Positions 8,975 through 17,714 of a stretch of DNA of 64,000 bases are shown piece by piece (the stretch's first letter is position 1; each line of letters begins with the position of its first letter). The position numbers were made by a program, and so were the translations under genes. The stretch is from Chitinophagaceae bacterium (GTDB taxonomy: Bacteria > Bacteroidota > Bacteroidia > Chitinophagales > Chitinophagaceae). Below the pieces are notes generated by a model that did no database searches, was not told where the DNA came from, and worked only from the letters and a program-made list of their open reading frames with translations. The stretch spans positions 1-64,000 of the forward strand of contig JAFKGQ010000026.1 of assembly GCA_017307755.1 (NCBI GenBank). The letters run 5' to 3'.

Positions 8975-10228
8975 TTATTTCAGGCGGTCCAATGTCCGCA
9001 GGCTTTCTTTTATGATGCCGACGCATTCCATCACCTCTTCCCGCGTAATGACCAGGGGTGGCGCCAGTCTGATCTTATCTCCATGGGTCGGCTTGGCCAG
9101 GAGGCCGTTTTCCTTTAGCGCGAGACAAAGCTCCCAGGCCGCCCCGGGATTGCCGTGATCGATGACGACGGCATTCAACAGTCCCTTACCTCTTACGAGC
9201 CTGATATAAGGCGAGGAAAGTTTGTTCAGTTCTGTGCGGAACAGTTCACCCAGTTGTTGTGCATTTCCTATCATCCCCTCTTCCTGCAGGACGGTGAGCG
9301 CCATGATCGACACTTTACAGGCCAGGGGATTGCCGCCGTAGGTGGAGCCATGTTCACCCGGACGGATGGTCAGCATGATAGCGTCGTCGGCGAGTACGGC
9401 TGATACGGGTAATACGCCGCCGCTGAGCGCTTTTCCCAGGATGAGGATATCCGGTCGAACGGCCTCGTGGTCGCAGGCCAGCATGCGGCCCGTCCTCCCC
9501 AGACCTGTCTGTATCTCGTCCGCGATAAAGAGTACATTTGCGTCCCGGCAAAGCTGCCAGGCCTTAGACAGATAGCCTTCGTCCGGCACTACTACACCCG
9601 CCTCGCCCTGTATGGGCTCTACAAGAAATCCGGCCACATGCGGGTCCTGCAGCGCCTGTTCCAGTGCAATGGGATCGTTGTAAGGGATGATGACAAACCC
9701 GGGCATGTAAGGTCCAAAGCGGCTGTTGGAATCAGGGTCGGTGCTGAAAGAGATCACGGTGCTGGTCCTGCCATGGAAATTGCCGGCACAGACGACGATC
9801 TTCGCCTTGTTCCCGGGGATGCCTTTCGCCTGGTAGCCCCAGCGGCGGGAGAGCTTTATAGCCGTCTCAACGGCTTCGACACCCGTGTTCATCGGCAACA
9901 CTTTGTCATAACCAAAGACACCCGTGATATACCGGGCGTATTCCCCCAACAGATCGCTGTGAAAGGCCCTGGACGTGAGTGTTAGCTTCCCCGCCTGCTC
10001 TACCAGCGCACGGACGATCAGGGGATGGCAGTGGCCCTGGTTGACGGCGGAATATCCGCTGAGACAGTCGATGTATCTGCGGCCATCCACATCCCAGACA
10101 TAGATCCCTTCTCCCCGGGTGAGCACGACAGGCAGGGGATGATAATTATGCGCACCATATTTTTCTTCCAGTTCCAGGTAATAACGTGAAAGATCCGACA
10201 GGGTAGGGGGCAGGGTTATAGCGTCCAT
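8975..10228 (-). CDS. rocD: Ornithine--oxo-acid aminotransferase
   Basis: 417 aa class III PLP aminotransferase. Seen: CLSGYSAVNQGHCHP, substrate/PLP region MNTGVEAVETAIKL, D237 in IADEIQTGLGRTG and the Schiff-base lysine K266 in LGKALSGGVLP. These blocks are distinctive for ornithine-delta-aminotransferase, which converts ornithine and 2-oxoglutarate to glutamate semialdehyde and glutamate, linking arginine catabolism with proline. A 258-bp hairpin-rich interval lies upstream and may regulate it. Confidence 0.92.
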   Translation of the reverse strand: MDAITLPPTLSDLSRYYLELEEKYGAHNYHPLPVVLTRGEGIYVWDVDGRRYIDCLSGYSAVNQGHCHPLIVRALVEQAGKLTLTSRAFHSDLLGEYARYITGVFGYDKVLPMNTGVEAVETAIKLSRRWGYQAKGIPGNKAKIVVCAGNFHGRTSTVISFSTDPDSNSRFGPYMPGFVIIPYNDPIALEQALQDPHVAGFLVEPIQGEAGVVVPDEGYLSKAWQLCRDANVLFIADEIQTGLGRTGRMLACDHEAVRPDILILGKALSGGVLPVSAVLADDAIMLTIRPGEHGSTYGGNPLACKVSIMALTVLQEEGMIGNAQQLGELFRTELNKLSSPYIRLVRGKGLLNAVVIDHGNPGAAWELCLALKENGLLAKPTHGDKIRLAPPLVITREEVMECVGIIKESLRTLDRLK

Positions 10229-10286
10229 AAAAAGTGTGTTAGCGTTAAAAAATGATACGGGTGGAGCGGGATGCTCTGATAGAAGG

Positions 10287-10420
10287 GGACCACAGGTCCA
10301 CTGGCCGAAGGCCCATTATTAGATATTTTCCGCCGCAGGATAAATTTCACCAGTATCCGGAGGCGGAAAATACGGGCCATATGGTCAGGCCGTGTGGTCG
10401 AGAAAATCGAGATTTTTCTC
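10287..10420 (-). promoter_or_regulatory. Hairpin-rich leader upstream of rocD
   Basis: Four inverted repeats lie in the gap between the glycosyltransferase stop (10487) and the rocD start (10228). They are 10287-10299 (GGACC, 3-nt loop, GGTCC); 10303-10313 (GGCC/GGCC); 10324-10372, a perfect 11-bp outer stem TATTTTCCGCC with a nested GGATA/TATCC stem; and 10400-10420 (GAGAAAA/TTTTCTC). Part may be the upstream terminator and part a cis-regulatory leader for rocD. No known riboswitch was recognised. Confidence 0.5.
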
Positions 10421-10486
10421 CAGGAATGATATGGGGGATGCGTACAGCATTACTGCCGTAAAGGTACGCAAATTCTGCCGGGAATC

Positions 10487-11359
10487 CTAGATGATCTTGT
10501 AATTGCGGTAGTCAAAAAGCCGGTGTCCCGTATACCGCTCGACCCAGTACAAAAGCCAGGTCTTTAACGTAAAATTCTTCTTACTGATGTCGGTTGAAAA
10601 ATGCCAGTTCTGTTTTTCGATAATACTGAGCATGGGGGTGGGGTGAGTACCCGTGAATTGGACCAGGCTGTCGATGGAGGAGTAATCGAACTCCTGTGTT
10701 TGTTTGGTGGAAATATCTTTGGCCAGCCTGTCGCTGTCATATAATTTTTCAAAATCTAGGTGTTTCTGCAACTGATGCATGGGGTGACGGACCCACCCGT
10801 AATGATAGATATATGCATCGATCGGCTTCACCTGCAGTTTGCGGCCATCCTTGCGAAAACCCTGTGCATCCCGGTAGGACCGGATGGATCTGTCATTTCG
10901 GATCACCCGTATCTCATGGCTATACCAGCGCCGGGAGTCGCCGATATAATCATAGCTGCCGTAGAAATGACGGTATTTGAACAACAGGCCTTCCACCTGT
11001 GGGTTGTCCTTGTATTGTTCCATACTTCGGCGTATCACGGGATAATCGTCCTCGTGGATCACTTCATCCCCCTGAAGATAGATACACCAATCAATATCCG
11101 CCGACACCTGGTCAAAGGCTTTATCCGTCTCTACGGCAAGGACCCTTCCGCCTTTTAGCAGGGTGTCGTCCCAAACGGTATGATGGATCTTTATTTTGGG
11201 CGAGTGGATAGATCGTATCAGCCCCTCGGTATCGTCTTCCGACTTACCGACGCTGACAATGACCTCATCACACAAAGGAAGCAGGCTACGGATGGATGCC
11301 TCGACGGGATAGTTGTATTTGATAGCATTCCGAATAAACAGAAATCCGGCAATTCGCAT
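10487..11359 (-). CDS. Glycosyltransferase family 2-like protein
   Basis: 290 aa, soluble. The N terminus MRIAGFLFIRNA with CDEVIVSVGKSEDDT and the later WCIYLQGDEVIHEDD fit a GT-A fold with a degenerate DxD-type motif. It resembles short glycosyltransferases annotated as GT2 in Bacteroidota; the acceptor is unknown. It follows ispE by 23 bp on the same strand and may share its transcript. Confidence 0.75.
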   Translation of the reverse strand: MRIAGFLFIRNAIKYNYPVEASIRSLLPLCDEVIVSVGKSEDDTEGLIRSIHSPKIKIHHTVWDDTLLKGGRVLAVETDKAFDQVSADIDWCIYLQGDEVIHEDDYPVIRRSMEQYKDNPQVEGLLFKYRHFYGSYDYIGDSRRWYSHEIRVIRNDRSIRSYRDAQGFRKDGRKLQVKPIDAYIYHYGWVRHPMHQLQKHLDFEKLYDSDRLAKDISTKQTQEFDYSSIDSLVQFTGTHPTPMLSIIEKQNWHFSTDISKKNFTLKTWLLYWVERYTGHRLFDYRNYKII

Positions 11360-11382
11360 GAAATAAGTATATGTGTTTTTGG

Positions 11383-12192
11383 CTAGGTCAGCCGGAAGCC
11401 CGGCATGTCCGCGGTATCAACGACAGACGGCAGGGAATCTTTTGCAAATATCCCAAAAAAACTTGAACCACTGCCTGTCATGGAAGCATATATGGCTCCG
11501 GCCTGGTACAATTTTTCTTTTATTTTTTTTAATTCCGGATGAGCGCGGCATACGGGTGCTTCGAAATCATTGACAAGCTGTTCTCGCCAGGTGTTTATGG
11601 GTTCCGCGATGATCTCGCGGATAGATGGGCCTTCACTGGAGGGGGTACATTGAGAAAAAGCCCAGGCGGTCCCGATGTGTATGCCGGGGTTCACCAGCGC
11701 CAGCCTGTAGCTGGAAAGGTCCAGGAGGATGGGCTCCAGTTTTTCCCCGCGGCCTCCGGCCAGACAGGGGTTGTTCAGGATAAAGAAGGGGCAGTCGCTG
11801 CCTAATTGTCCGGCATAGCTCATAAATTTTTCCGTCGACAGTTGCAACCCGAATTGTCGGTCCAACAGCCGCAACATAAAAGCGCCGTCGGCCGAGCCTC
11901 CGCCCAGACCTGCTCCGATGGGAATATTTTTATGCAGGTGGATATGTATAGCAGGCAGTTGTGGGAAATCTTTTTTCAGGAGCTGCCAGGCTTTGAGGCA
12001 GAGATTGGAGGATGCTTCCCCCGGGATGGGCAGCCCTGTAGAAGTAAAATTAAGCGTTTCGCTGCGGATGGACTCCAGGGCATCTTTTACTGCCAGGGGA
12101 TAGAACACCGTTTCCAGATCGTGATAGCCGTCCCCGCGGCGGCGGAGGATCCTCAGACCCAGGTTGATCTTGCAATTGGGGAAAGACAGCAT
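11383..12192 (-). CDS. ispE: 4-diphosphocytidyl-2-C-methyl-D-erythritol kinase
   Basis: 269 aa GHMP kinase of the non-mevalonate isoprenoid pathway; it phosphorylates CDP-methylerythritol. The start at 12192 opens MLSFPNCKINLGL, carrying catalytic K8, and sits directly after the upstream stop. An in-frame ATG 45 bp earlier would overlap the nuclease gene. The ATP loop PIGAGLGGGSADG is at 91-103 and catalytic D133 lies in QLGSDCPFF. It is probably co-transcribed with the upstream bifunctional nuclease gene. Confidence 0.93.
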   Translation of the reverse strand: MLSFPNCKINLGLRILRRRGDGYHDLETVFYPLAVKDALESIRSETLNFTSTGLPIPGEASSNLCLKAWQLLKKDFPQLPAIHIHLHKNIPIGAGLGGGSADGAFMLRLLDRQFGLQLSTEKFMSYAGQLGSDCPFFILNNPCLAGGRGEKLEPILLDLSSYRLALVNPGIHIGTAWAFSQCTPSSEGPSIREIIAEPINTWREQLVNDFEAPVCRAHPELKKIKEKLYQAGAIYASMTGSGSSFFGIFAKDSLPSVVDTADMPGFRLT

Positions 12193-12193
12193 A

Positions 12194-12799
12194 TCATCGT
12201 GTCTTACGCCGGCTGTTGATTTCGTCGCGGATAGCAATGGCCCGGATATAGTCCTCTTGTTCCAGCACTTCGTTGAGCAGTTTGCCCAGTTCTTCGATGG
12301 TCATTATTTTGAGGTCTTCGCGTACAGCACCTTCGGGAGTGGTGGTGGTGGTAGCCGTCACCCCGGTCTTTTTCTTTTTGGAAGAGCTGTCTTCCATCAG
12401 GATACCGGCGCTGTCGAGGATATGTTCATAGGTATAGATGGGGCATCCAAAACGGACGGCCAGGGCCAGGGCGTCGGAGGTTCTGGAGTCGATCTCCACC
12501 GTATCATGTTCGCTGACGCATACCAGTTTAGAATAAAAGATGCCTTCCTGTAAGTCGCAGATGATGATCTCCTGCAGATCAATAGTAAAGGCGCTCATGA
12601 AATTTTTCATCAAGTCGTGGGTAAGCGGACGGCTGGGATGCATTTTTTCCAATGCAACGGCAATCGCCTGCGCTTCAAATCCCCCGATGACGATGGGCAG
12701 GCGCCTCAGTCCGTTGACCTCACCCAATACAACTGCATAGGAGTGGGTTTGCGTTATGCTATGTGATAAAGCCACTATTTCCAGTTCTATCTTCTTCAT
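12194..12799 (-). CDS. Bifunctional nuclease (DUF151) with C-terminal UVR motif
   Basis: 201 aa. The N-terminal ~130 residues are a DUF151/BFN domain (LPIVIGGFEAQAIA, RPLTHDL, SRTSDALALAVRFGCPI). A Lys/Thr-rich linker follows (about 140-160), then a UvrB/UvrC-type motif in the last 30 residues (LLNEVLEQEDYIRAIAIRDEI). This arrangement is common in Bacteroidota. Plant and mycobacterial relatives have nuclease activity; the role here is unproven. The stop abuts the ispE start. Confidence 0.87.
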   Translation of the reverse strand: MKKIELEIVALSHSITQTHSYAVVLGEVNGLRRLPIVIGGFEAQAIAVALEKMHPSRPLTHDLMKNFMSAFTIDLQEIIICDLQEGIFYSKLVCVSEHDTVEIDSRTSDALALAVRFGCPIYTYEHILDSAGILMEDSSSKKKKTGVTATTTTTPEGAVREDLKIMTIEELGKLLNEVLEQEDYIRAIAIRDEINSRRKTR

Positions 12800-12855
12800 A
12801 ATTAATTCACGAAACTAAGGTTTTTCCATGAAAAAAAGTCTGCCCTGGCCGGAGC

Positions 12856-12904
12856 AAAAAAGTCGACGTCCCCAGTGGCAAAAAGAAGGAACGCCGACTT
12901 TTTT
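12856..12904 (-). terminator. Bidirectional intrinsic terminator after etfBA
   Basis: GTCGACGTCCC (from 12862) pairs with GGAACGCCGAC (12888-12898), with two mismatches. It is flanked by six A on the left (12856-12861) and six T on the right (12899-12904), so the RNA would end in U6 on either strand. It lies ~105 bp beyond the etfA stop and before the nuclease gene on the same strand, so it mainly serves the etfBA transcript. Confidence 0.75.
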
Positions 12905-12913
12905 ATCTAATGT

Positions 12914-12978
12914 CCTGAAACGCTTCGCATTTCAGGGAGACGCTCCCCCCAATGGCTTTGGCTGGGAGGCCACGTCTC
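12914..12978 (-). other. Two hairpins in the etfA 3' region
   Basis: CCTGAAA/TTTCAGG (12914-12936) with an inner CG-CTT-CG triloop is followed immediately by GAGACG/CGTCTC (12937-12978), which encloses CTCCC/GGGAG. They lie between the etfA stop (13008) and the terminator at 12856-12904. They may protect the mRNA end or be an RNA element of their own. Confidence 0.5.
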
Positions 12979-13007
12979 ATGTTAAATATTGAATATAAGT
13001 GTATTAT

Positions 13008-13973
13008 TTACGCGATCCCTTTCAATTTCTTCACTGCCTGGATCAGTTTGGGCACCACTTCGAAGGCGTCGCCCACAATACCATAATCCGCGGCCTTAAA
13101 GAAAGGCGCCTCCGGGTCCTTGTTGATAACAGCAATAATCTTACTCCGGTTCACTCCCGCCAGGTGTTGAATGGCGCCCGAGATACCGATGGCGATATAG
13201 AGGTTGGGGGCGATGGCGATACCTGTCTGTCCTACGTGCTCATTATGAGGGCGCCAATGGGCGTCTGCGACGGGACGGCTGCAGGCGGTGGCAGCGCCCA
13301 GCAACTTCGCCAGTTCTTCCACCATACCCCAATTTTCGGGGCCTTTCAGACCCCGGCCGCCGCTGACAACGATCTCGGCCTCTGTAAGGGGCACCTGTCC
13401 TGAGCTTTTGGTGGCCGACACGACCTTTACCCTGGGAGCCTCTGCCTGTATATTCAGTGCTGCCACTTCCGCCTGTCCTTCGCCGGCTTTTGCCGGATAG
13501 GAGTTGGGGTTCAGAGCTACGATCTTTATGGGGCTGGTCAGGGATATGTGGGCAAAGGCCTTACCGGAGAAGACATTCTTTTTTACGACAAAACCGCTGG
13601 ATGTATCCGGTAGCGCTACCGCTCCGGCCACCAGGCCGGCCTTCAGACGGGCCGCCACCCGGGCGGCCACCGCCTTGCCGCTGAGGTTGTTGGAGAAAAT
13701 GACCACCGTGGCGCCTGTGGTCGTCACGGCTTCCGCCAGGACCCTGGCATATACCTGTGCATCCAGGTTGTTCAGGCTTTCCTGGGCCAGCTGGTATATT
13801 TTTTTTACACCGTATTTGCCAAGGGCGGCCAGGTCTTCGGTGACTGTCCCCAGCAGGATACCTTCGGCTGTAGTGCCCAATTGCTGAGCGACGGCGGCGC
13901 CATAGCTCAATGCTTCCAGGGATGCTTTTTTTACGTGACCTTCAGAATGATCTATAAATATTAATACTGACAT
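13008..13973 (-). CDS. etfA: Electron transfer flavoprotein subunit alpha
   Basis: 321 aa. The N-terminal domain carries the ETF alpha fold (MSVLIFIDHSEGHVKKASLEAL). The C-terminal FAD-binding domain is recognised from EIVVSGGRGL, PVADAHWRPHNEHVGQTG and YIAIGISGAIQHLAG. With EtfB it forms the soluble heterodimer that carries electrons from acyl-CoA dehydrogenases to the quinone pool. It follows etfB by 31 bp on the same strand and ends at a terminator. Confidence 0.95.
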   Translation of the reverse strand: MSVLIFIDHSEGHVKKASLEALSYGAAVAQQLGTTAEGILLGTVTEDLAALGKYGVKKIYQLAQESLNNLDAQVYARVLAEAVTTTGATVVIFSNNLSGKAVAARVAARLKAGLVAGAVALPDTSSGFVVKKNVFSGKAFAHISLTSPIKIVALNPNSYPAKAGEGQAEVAALNIQAEAPRVKVVSATKSSGQVPLTEAEIVVSGGRGLKGPENWGMVEELAKLLGAATACSRPVADAHWRPHNEHVGQTGIAIAPNLYIAIGISGAIQHLAGVNRSKIIAVINKDPEAPFFKAADYGIVGDAFEVVPKLIQAVKKLKGIA

Positions 13974-14004
13974 GCAATGTTCTTTGAGGATGATGGATGA
14001 TTAA

Positions 14005-14748
14005 TTAAAATGCCTTTGCTTCTTCGTGCAATAGCCGGATCAATTCCTCCGGATTGTCAGCCGGCACCAATTTGACGCCTGCTTTGGCGGGGGGGAGCTC
14101 GAAAGACACTACGCTGGTGAGCGCTTCTACAGCCACGGGTTCCACCACTTTTAACGGCTTGGTCCTGGCGCCCATGATGCCCTTCATATTTGGTATACGT
14201 TGCTCCGCCACTCCTTTCTGACAACTGACCACCACGGGAAGAGAGACGCTATCCGTCTCTTCCCCGCCTTCTATCTCCCGGACAACCGTAGCTGTCGTGC
14301 CGTCCAGATCGAATTTTACGGCAAGGGATATATATGGCAGGTCCAGCAATTCGGCCACCATGCCGCCGATGGAGGAGCCATTGTAATCGATGGTTTCCTT
14401 GCCGGTGAAGATGAGATCATATCCCCCTTCTTTTGCTATAGCCGCGATCTGGCTGGCGATGTAAAAGCTATCGTGCGAATCCGCATTTACCCGGATGGCT
14501 TCATCACCTCCCAGGGCAAGCGCTTTGCGGATGATGGGCTCTGCGTCGGCAGCGCCCACTGTAACGAGATGCAACACGGTGGAAGGATCTTTTTCTTTTA
14601 GCTCTATCGCCCGCACCAGGGCATACCATTCGTCATAAGGGTTGATGATCCATTGTACCCCATCGGTGGCGAATTTCGTATTGTTCTGAGTGAAAGCTAT
14701 CTTCGCCGTGGTATCCGGCGTTTTGCTGATACAGACTAATATCTTCAT
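14005..14748 (-). CDS. etfB: Electron transfer flavoprotein subunit beta
   Basis: 247 aa from the ATG at 14748 (MKILVCISKTPDTTAKI), the normal N terminus of the family. A longer reading upstream would run through the promoter. Family blocks include INPYDEWYALVRAIELKE, the AMP-site region TGKETIDYNGSSIGGMVAELL and QRIPNMKGIMGARTKPL. It forms the ETF dimer with EtfA and is first in a two-gene operon with a well-formed promoter ~53 bp upstream. Confidence 0.95.
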   Translation of the reverse strand: MKILVCISKTPDTTAKIAFTQNNTKFATDGVQWIINPYDEWYALVRAIELKEKDPSTVLHLVTVGAADAEPIIRKALALGGDEAIRVNADSHDSFYIASQIAAIAKEGGYDLIFTGKETIDYNGSSIGGMVAELLDLPYISLAVKFDLDGTTATVVREIEGGEETDSVSLPVVVSCQKGVAEQRIPNMKGIMGARTKPLKVVEPVAVEALTSVVSFELPPAKAGVKLVPADNPEELIRLLHEEAKAF

Positions 14749-14800
14749 TATGCCGAAAGAATTTTTAAGGTGAGCAATAAAGTTGTTTATGCAACTAAAA

Positions 14801-14831
14801 CAAAGATAAACTTTATAAAGATAATTCCCAA
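14801..14831 (-). promoter_or_regulatory. Promoter of etfBA
   Basis: Read on the minus strand, TTG (14829-14831) is followed after 20 bp by TATCTTTG (14801-14808). This is a good match to the Bacteroidota -33/-7 promoter. The start site would be near 14795, giving a leader of ~45 nt before the etfB ATG. Confidence 0.75.
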
Positions 14832-14857
14832 CCAATTGAAAAAAAAATTTGACAGGC

Positions 14858-15169
14858 ATGGATAGGATAATGCGGTTGAAAGAGTTCCTGCAAAAAGACC
14901 CGCATGATGCGTTTGTAAAGCATGCCCTTGCGTTGGAATATGTCAAGCTGGGTGAGGAGGCTGATGCCCGCCGGCTTTGGGAAGAGGTGCTTGAAAGGGA
15001 TCCCGCGTATGTCGGATCGTATTATCATCTGGGGAAGCTATTGGAACGTATGGGTGAAAAGGAACTGGCCATCCGTTGGTATGAGCAGGGCATAAAGGCG
15101 GCCCAATTGGCGGGGGAAACGAAGGCTTATCATGAATTGCAGGCGGCTTTGGAGGATCTGACGGATTGA
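14858..15169 (+). CDS. Small TPR-repeat protein
   Basis: 103 aa from the ATG at 14858; a TTG at 14849 would add three residues. It contains two to three tetratricopeptide-like helical pairs (DAFVKHALALEYVKLGE then SYYHLGKLLERMGEKELAI). There is no signal peptide, so it probably acts as a small cytoplasmic protein-interaction adaptor. It precedes tilS by 45 bp in the same direction, and co-transcription is likely. Confidence 0.8.
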   Translation: MDRIMRLKEFLQKDPHDAFVKHALALEYVKLGEEADARRLWEEVLERDPAYVGSYYHLGKLLERMGEKELAIRWYEQGIKAAQLAGETKAYHELQAALEDLTD

Positions 15170-15214
15170 TTTCAGGGACTGTGCCGGAGGAATTGAAGAA
15201 TAAAACTACCATTG

Positions 15215-16540
15215 ATGCAGCTGTTAGAGGCATTTAAGGATTTTGTACAAAAAGAAGCGCTTTTTTCTTCAAAAGAGCCTTTACTGGTGGCCGTCAGCGG
15301 CGGACTCGATTCCGTGGCGCTTTGCGAGCTTTGCTACCTGGCGGGATTCGAGTTTACAATAGCGCACGCAAATTTTCAATTGAGAGGGGAGGAGAGTCTT
15401 CGGGATGAGACATTTGTGTGTGAGCTTGGACAGCGGTATGGGAAGAAGGTCCTTGTCAGAAGATTTGAGACGGCGCAATATGCGGCGGAAAATAAATGTT
15501 CGATACAGGTGGCTGCCCGCGAGCTGCGTTATGGCTGGTTTTTAGCGATACATGACGGTGTTATTCTCACTGCCCACCACCAGGATGACAATATCGAGAC
15601 GTTACTGATGAATTTTTTTAAAGGGACGGGTATTGCTGGCCTCCGGGCCATGCTTCCGCGTCAGGGCAGGATCGCCCGACCGCTGCTTTTCGCCACCCGG
15701 GAGATGCTGCAGCAGTTTGCCGGCGAGCGGGGGCTTAGCTGGGTGGAGGACAGCTCCAATGCTTCGGATAAATATACCCGTAATTATTTTCGTCATCAAC
15801 TGGTGCCCTTGTTACAGACCGTTTATCCGGGCGTTGCCAGACATCTGGGGGATAATATCCAGCGATTCCGGGATATCGAGGTGTTGTACAAACAGGCTAT
15901 CGATCAGTATAAAAAAAAGCTGTTGGAACGGAAAGGCGATGAGGTGCATATCCCGGTGCTGAAACTGCAACGATCGAAACCCTTATCTACCCTGGTGTAC
16001 GAGATCATCCATGATTTTGGTTTCTCGGCTCAGCAGGCGCCGGCGGTGATGGAATTATTGGACAGTGGTCCGGGGAAGTATGTGTTGTCTTCCACGCACC
16101 GTATCCTGAAAGACCGTAACTGGCTGATCATTTCTCCCCTGGTGGAGACGCCGTCCGACCATGTATTGATCGAATCCCCGGCGGGGAAAGTATTGTTCGA
16201 GGCAGGAGAACTGGAATTCCAATTGCTGTCGGGGGCGGCCCCCTCGTCCGACCCACTGATCGCGTGGCTGGATGCGTCTGCCGTTGAATTCCCGTTGCTC
16301 TTGCGGAAATGGCGTCCCGGCGACTATTTCTATCCCTTGGGTATGCGGAAAAAAAAGAAGCTGGCCCGTTTTTTTATAGACAATAAGCTTTCTCTTGCCC
16401 GGAAAGAAAAGGTCTGGGTACTGGAGATGAACAAGAAGATCATCTGGGTGGTGGGTATGCGCATCGACGACCGCTGCCGTCTCGGCGTGCAGACAGAACA
16501 AGTGTTAAAAATATCGTTCTTCCCGTCGGCGGCCCTTTAA
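15215..16540 (+). CDS. tilS: tRNA(Ile)-lysidine synthetase
   Basis: 441 aa from the ATG at 15215; a TTG lies one codon earlier. The PP-loop AVSGGLDSVAL is at residues 26-36 (SGGLDS core), followed by the N-type ATPase features TAHHQDDNIETLLMNFFKGTG and RNYFRHQLVPLL. The C-terminal TilS domain (LLRKWRPGDYFYPLG) is present. It converts C34 of the AUA-decoding tRNA-Ile to lysidine and is normally essential. It is convergent with the rhomboid gene, with stop codons interlocked in TTAA. Confidence 0.95.
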   Translation: MQLLEAFKDFVQKEALFSSKEPLLVAVSGGLDSVALCELCYLAGFEFTIAHANFQLRGEESLRDETFVCELGQRYGKKVLVRRFETAQYAAENKCSIQVAARELRYGWFLAIHDGVILTAHHQDDNIETLLMNFFKGTGIAGLRAMLPRQGRIARPLLFATREMLQQFAGERGLSWVEDSSNASDKYTRNYFRHQLVPLLQTVYPGVARHLGDNIQRFRDIEVLYKQAIDQYKKKLLERKGDEVHIPVLKLQRSKPLSTLVYEIIHDFGFSAQQAPAVMELLDSGPGKYVLSSTHRILKDRNWLIISPLVETPSDHVLIESPAGKVLFEAGELEFQLLSGAAPSSDPLIAWLDASAVEFPLLLRKWRPGDYFYPLGMRKKKKLARFFIDNKLSLARKEKVWVLEMNKKIIWVVGMRIDDRCRLGVQTEQVLKISFFPSAAL

Positions 16541-17151
16541 AAACGCGGGTGTGCCAACTCGTTGAGAAAGCTGCTAATAATGGTAGGCCGCAGAAGGATG
16601 GTGAAGGTCACTCCATAGATAGCGCCCCACAAGTGAGCATCGTGATTGACATTGTCGCCCCCTCTTTTGGACATATAGATGGTGTAGGCAAGGAACAGGA
16701 GGGCATAAAGGATGGCCGGCATCTTGATAAAATAGAGATAAATGGTATCCCAGGGATGAAGAAGGATAAATGCGAACAGGACGGCGCAGACGGCCCCTGA
16801 GGCGCCCAGACTGCGATAATTATAGTCATCCTTCCGTTTGAAATAGGAGGGAAGGTTGGCTACCACCAACGCACTGACGTACAGCACCAGATACCAATAA
16901 TGCTGCAAGCCCAATTCCCCTCTGTAATAGACTTCCAATGCCCGGCCAAAGAAATAGAGCGTCAGCATGTTGAAACCCAGGTGAAGAAAATCTGCATGGA
17001 TCAGTCCGCACGTGATAAAACGGTAGTATTGATGTCGTATGCTGACGGCCGGAGGCCAGAATATCAGATCATCCATGATACGGGAATTGTTCATGGCGGT
17101 TATAGAGATCAGTGAGGTAAGGACTATGATACTAATGGTAATCGTGAACAT
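16537..17151 (-). CDS. Rhomboid-family intramembrane serine protease
   Basis: 204 aa with six hydrophobic helices. The catalytic dyad is visible: S118 in SLGASGAV and H173 in DAHLWGAIYG. An oxyanion-type asparagine (N61, LGFNMLTLYF) lies in the second helix. The length matches short bacterial rhomboids. It cleaves membrane-protein helices; its substrate is unknown. A possible later start at residue 20 or 26 would shorten the first helix. Confidence 0.9.
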   Translation of the reverse strand: MFTITISIIVLTSLISITAMNNSRIMDDLIFWPPAVSIRHQYYRFITCGLIHADFLHLGFNMLTLYFFGRALEVYYRGELGLQHYWYLVLYVSALVVANLPSYFKRKDDYNYRSLGASGAVCAVLFAFILLHPWDTIYLYFIKMPAILYALLFLAYTIYMSKRGGDNVNHDAHLWGAIYGVTFTILLRPTIISSFLNELAHPRF

Positions 17152-17212
17152 TGAGATTTTTTTTAAAGATATAACTTTTGTCGGGTACTCTTAGCGTAAG
17201 GATCGTTAAGAT

Positions 17213-17686
17213 TTATATATGATGATATTTCTCGTTGCGTTGTATGGTGCAAGCTCTGTACAATTGCTCCGCCAGCACCAGCCGTACGAGCTGATGGGGC
17301 AGCGTCAGCTGGGAAAGGGACCATTTATGGTTGGCTCGTTGCAACACCCGCTCATCAAGACCAAAGGCGCCACCGATGAGAAAAATAAGATTCCTTACAC
17401 TATCGTTTGCCCTTGTCTGTATGAACTGCGCCAGGCCTTCCGAGCTCATCTGTCGTCCTCTTTCGTCAAGCGCTACCAGGTAATCTTCTTTGGAGAGCGC
17501 CTCCAGGACCATATCTCCTTCTTTTTTCTTTAGCTCTGTATGAGATAATGCGCCTGCATTCCGGGGCGGGGGAAGGATCATCCAATCTACAGGGTAATAC
17601 CGGCTGATCCTTTTTGTAAAATCATCCACACCTGTCTTTACATATGCTTCGTGGTCTTTACCAATGGACCAGAGTTGTAGTTTCAT
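17213..17686 (-). CDS. rlmH: 23S rRNA (pseudouridine1915-N3)-methyltransferase
   Basis: 157 aa, the normal RlmH length. Features are MKLQLWSIGKDHE at the start, the SAM-binding knot LIFLIGGAFGLDERVL, and the LVRLVLAEQLYRACTI then KYHHI end that forms the SPOUT active site. It methylates pseudouridine 1915 in helix 69 on assembled ribosomes. It lies 28 bp after the histidine kinase gene on the same strand. Confidence 0.95.
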   Translation of the reverse strand: MKLQLWSIGKDHEAYVKTGVDDFTKRISRYYPVDWMILPPPRNAGALSHTELKKKEGDMVLEALSKEDYLVALDERGRQMSSEGLAQFIQTRANDSVRNLIFLIGGAFGLDERVLQRANHKWSLSQLTLPHQLVRLVLAEQLYRACTIQRNEKYHHI

Positions 17687-17714
17687 CCGGCGAATTTATT
17701 GAATAGCGGGGATA

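Noticed and set aside
10252..10461. 69-codon + strand frame upstream of rocD
   Set aside because: No homology visible, and it runs through the hairpins of the spacer; better explained as non-coding.
12856..12978. Possible tRNA or CRISPR-like repeat
   Set aside because: The inverted repeats do not form a cloverleaf and no repeated unit with spacers exists.
14749..14946. N-terminal extension of etfB to 14946
   Set aside because: It would cover the etfB promoter and the start of the TPR gene; the family starts at MKILVCISK.
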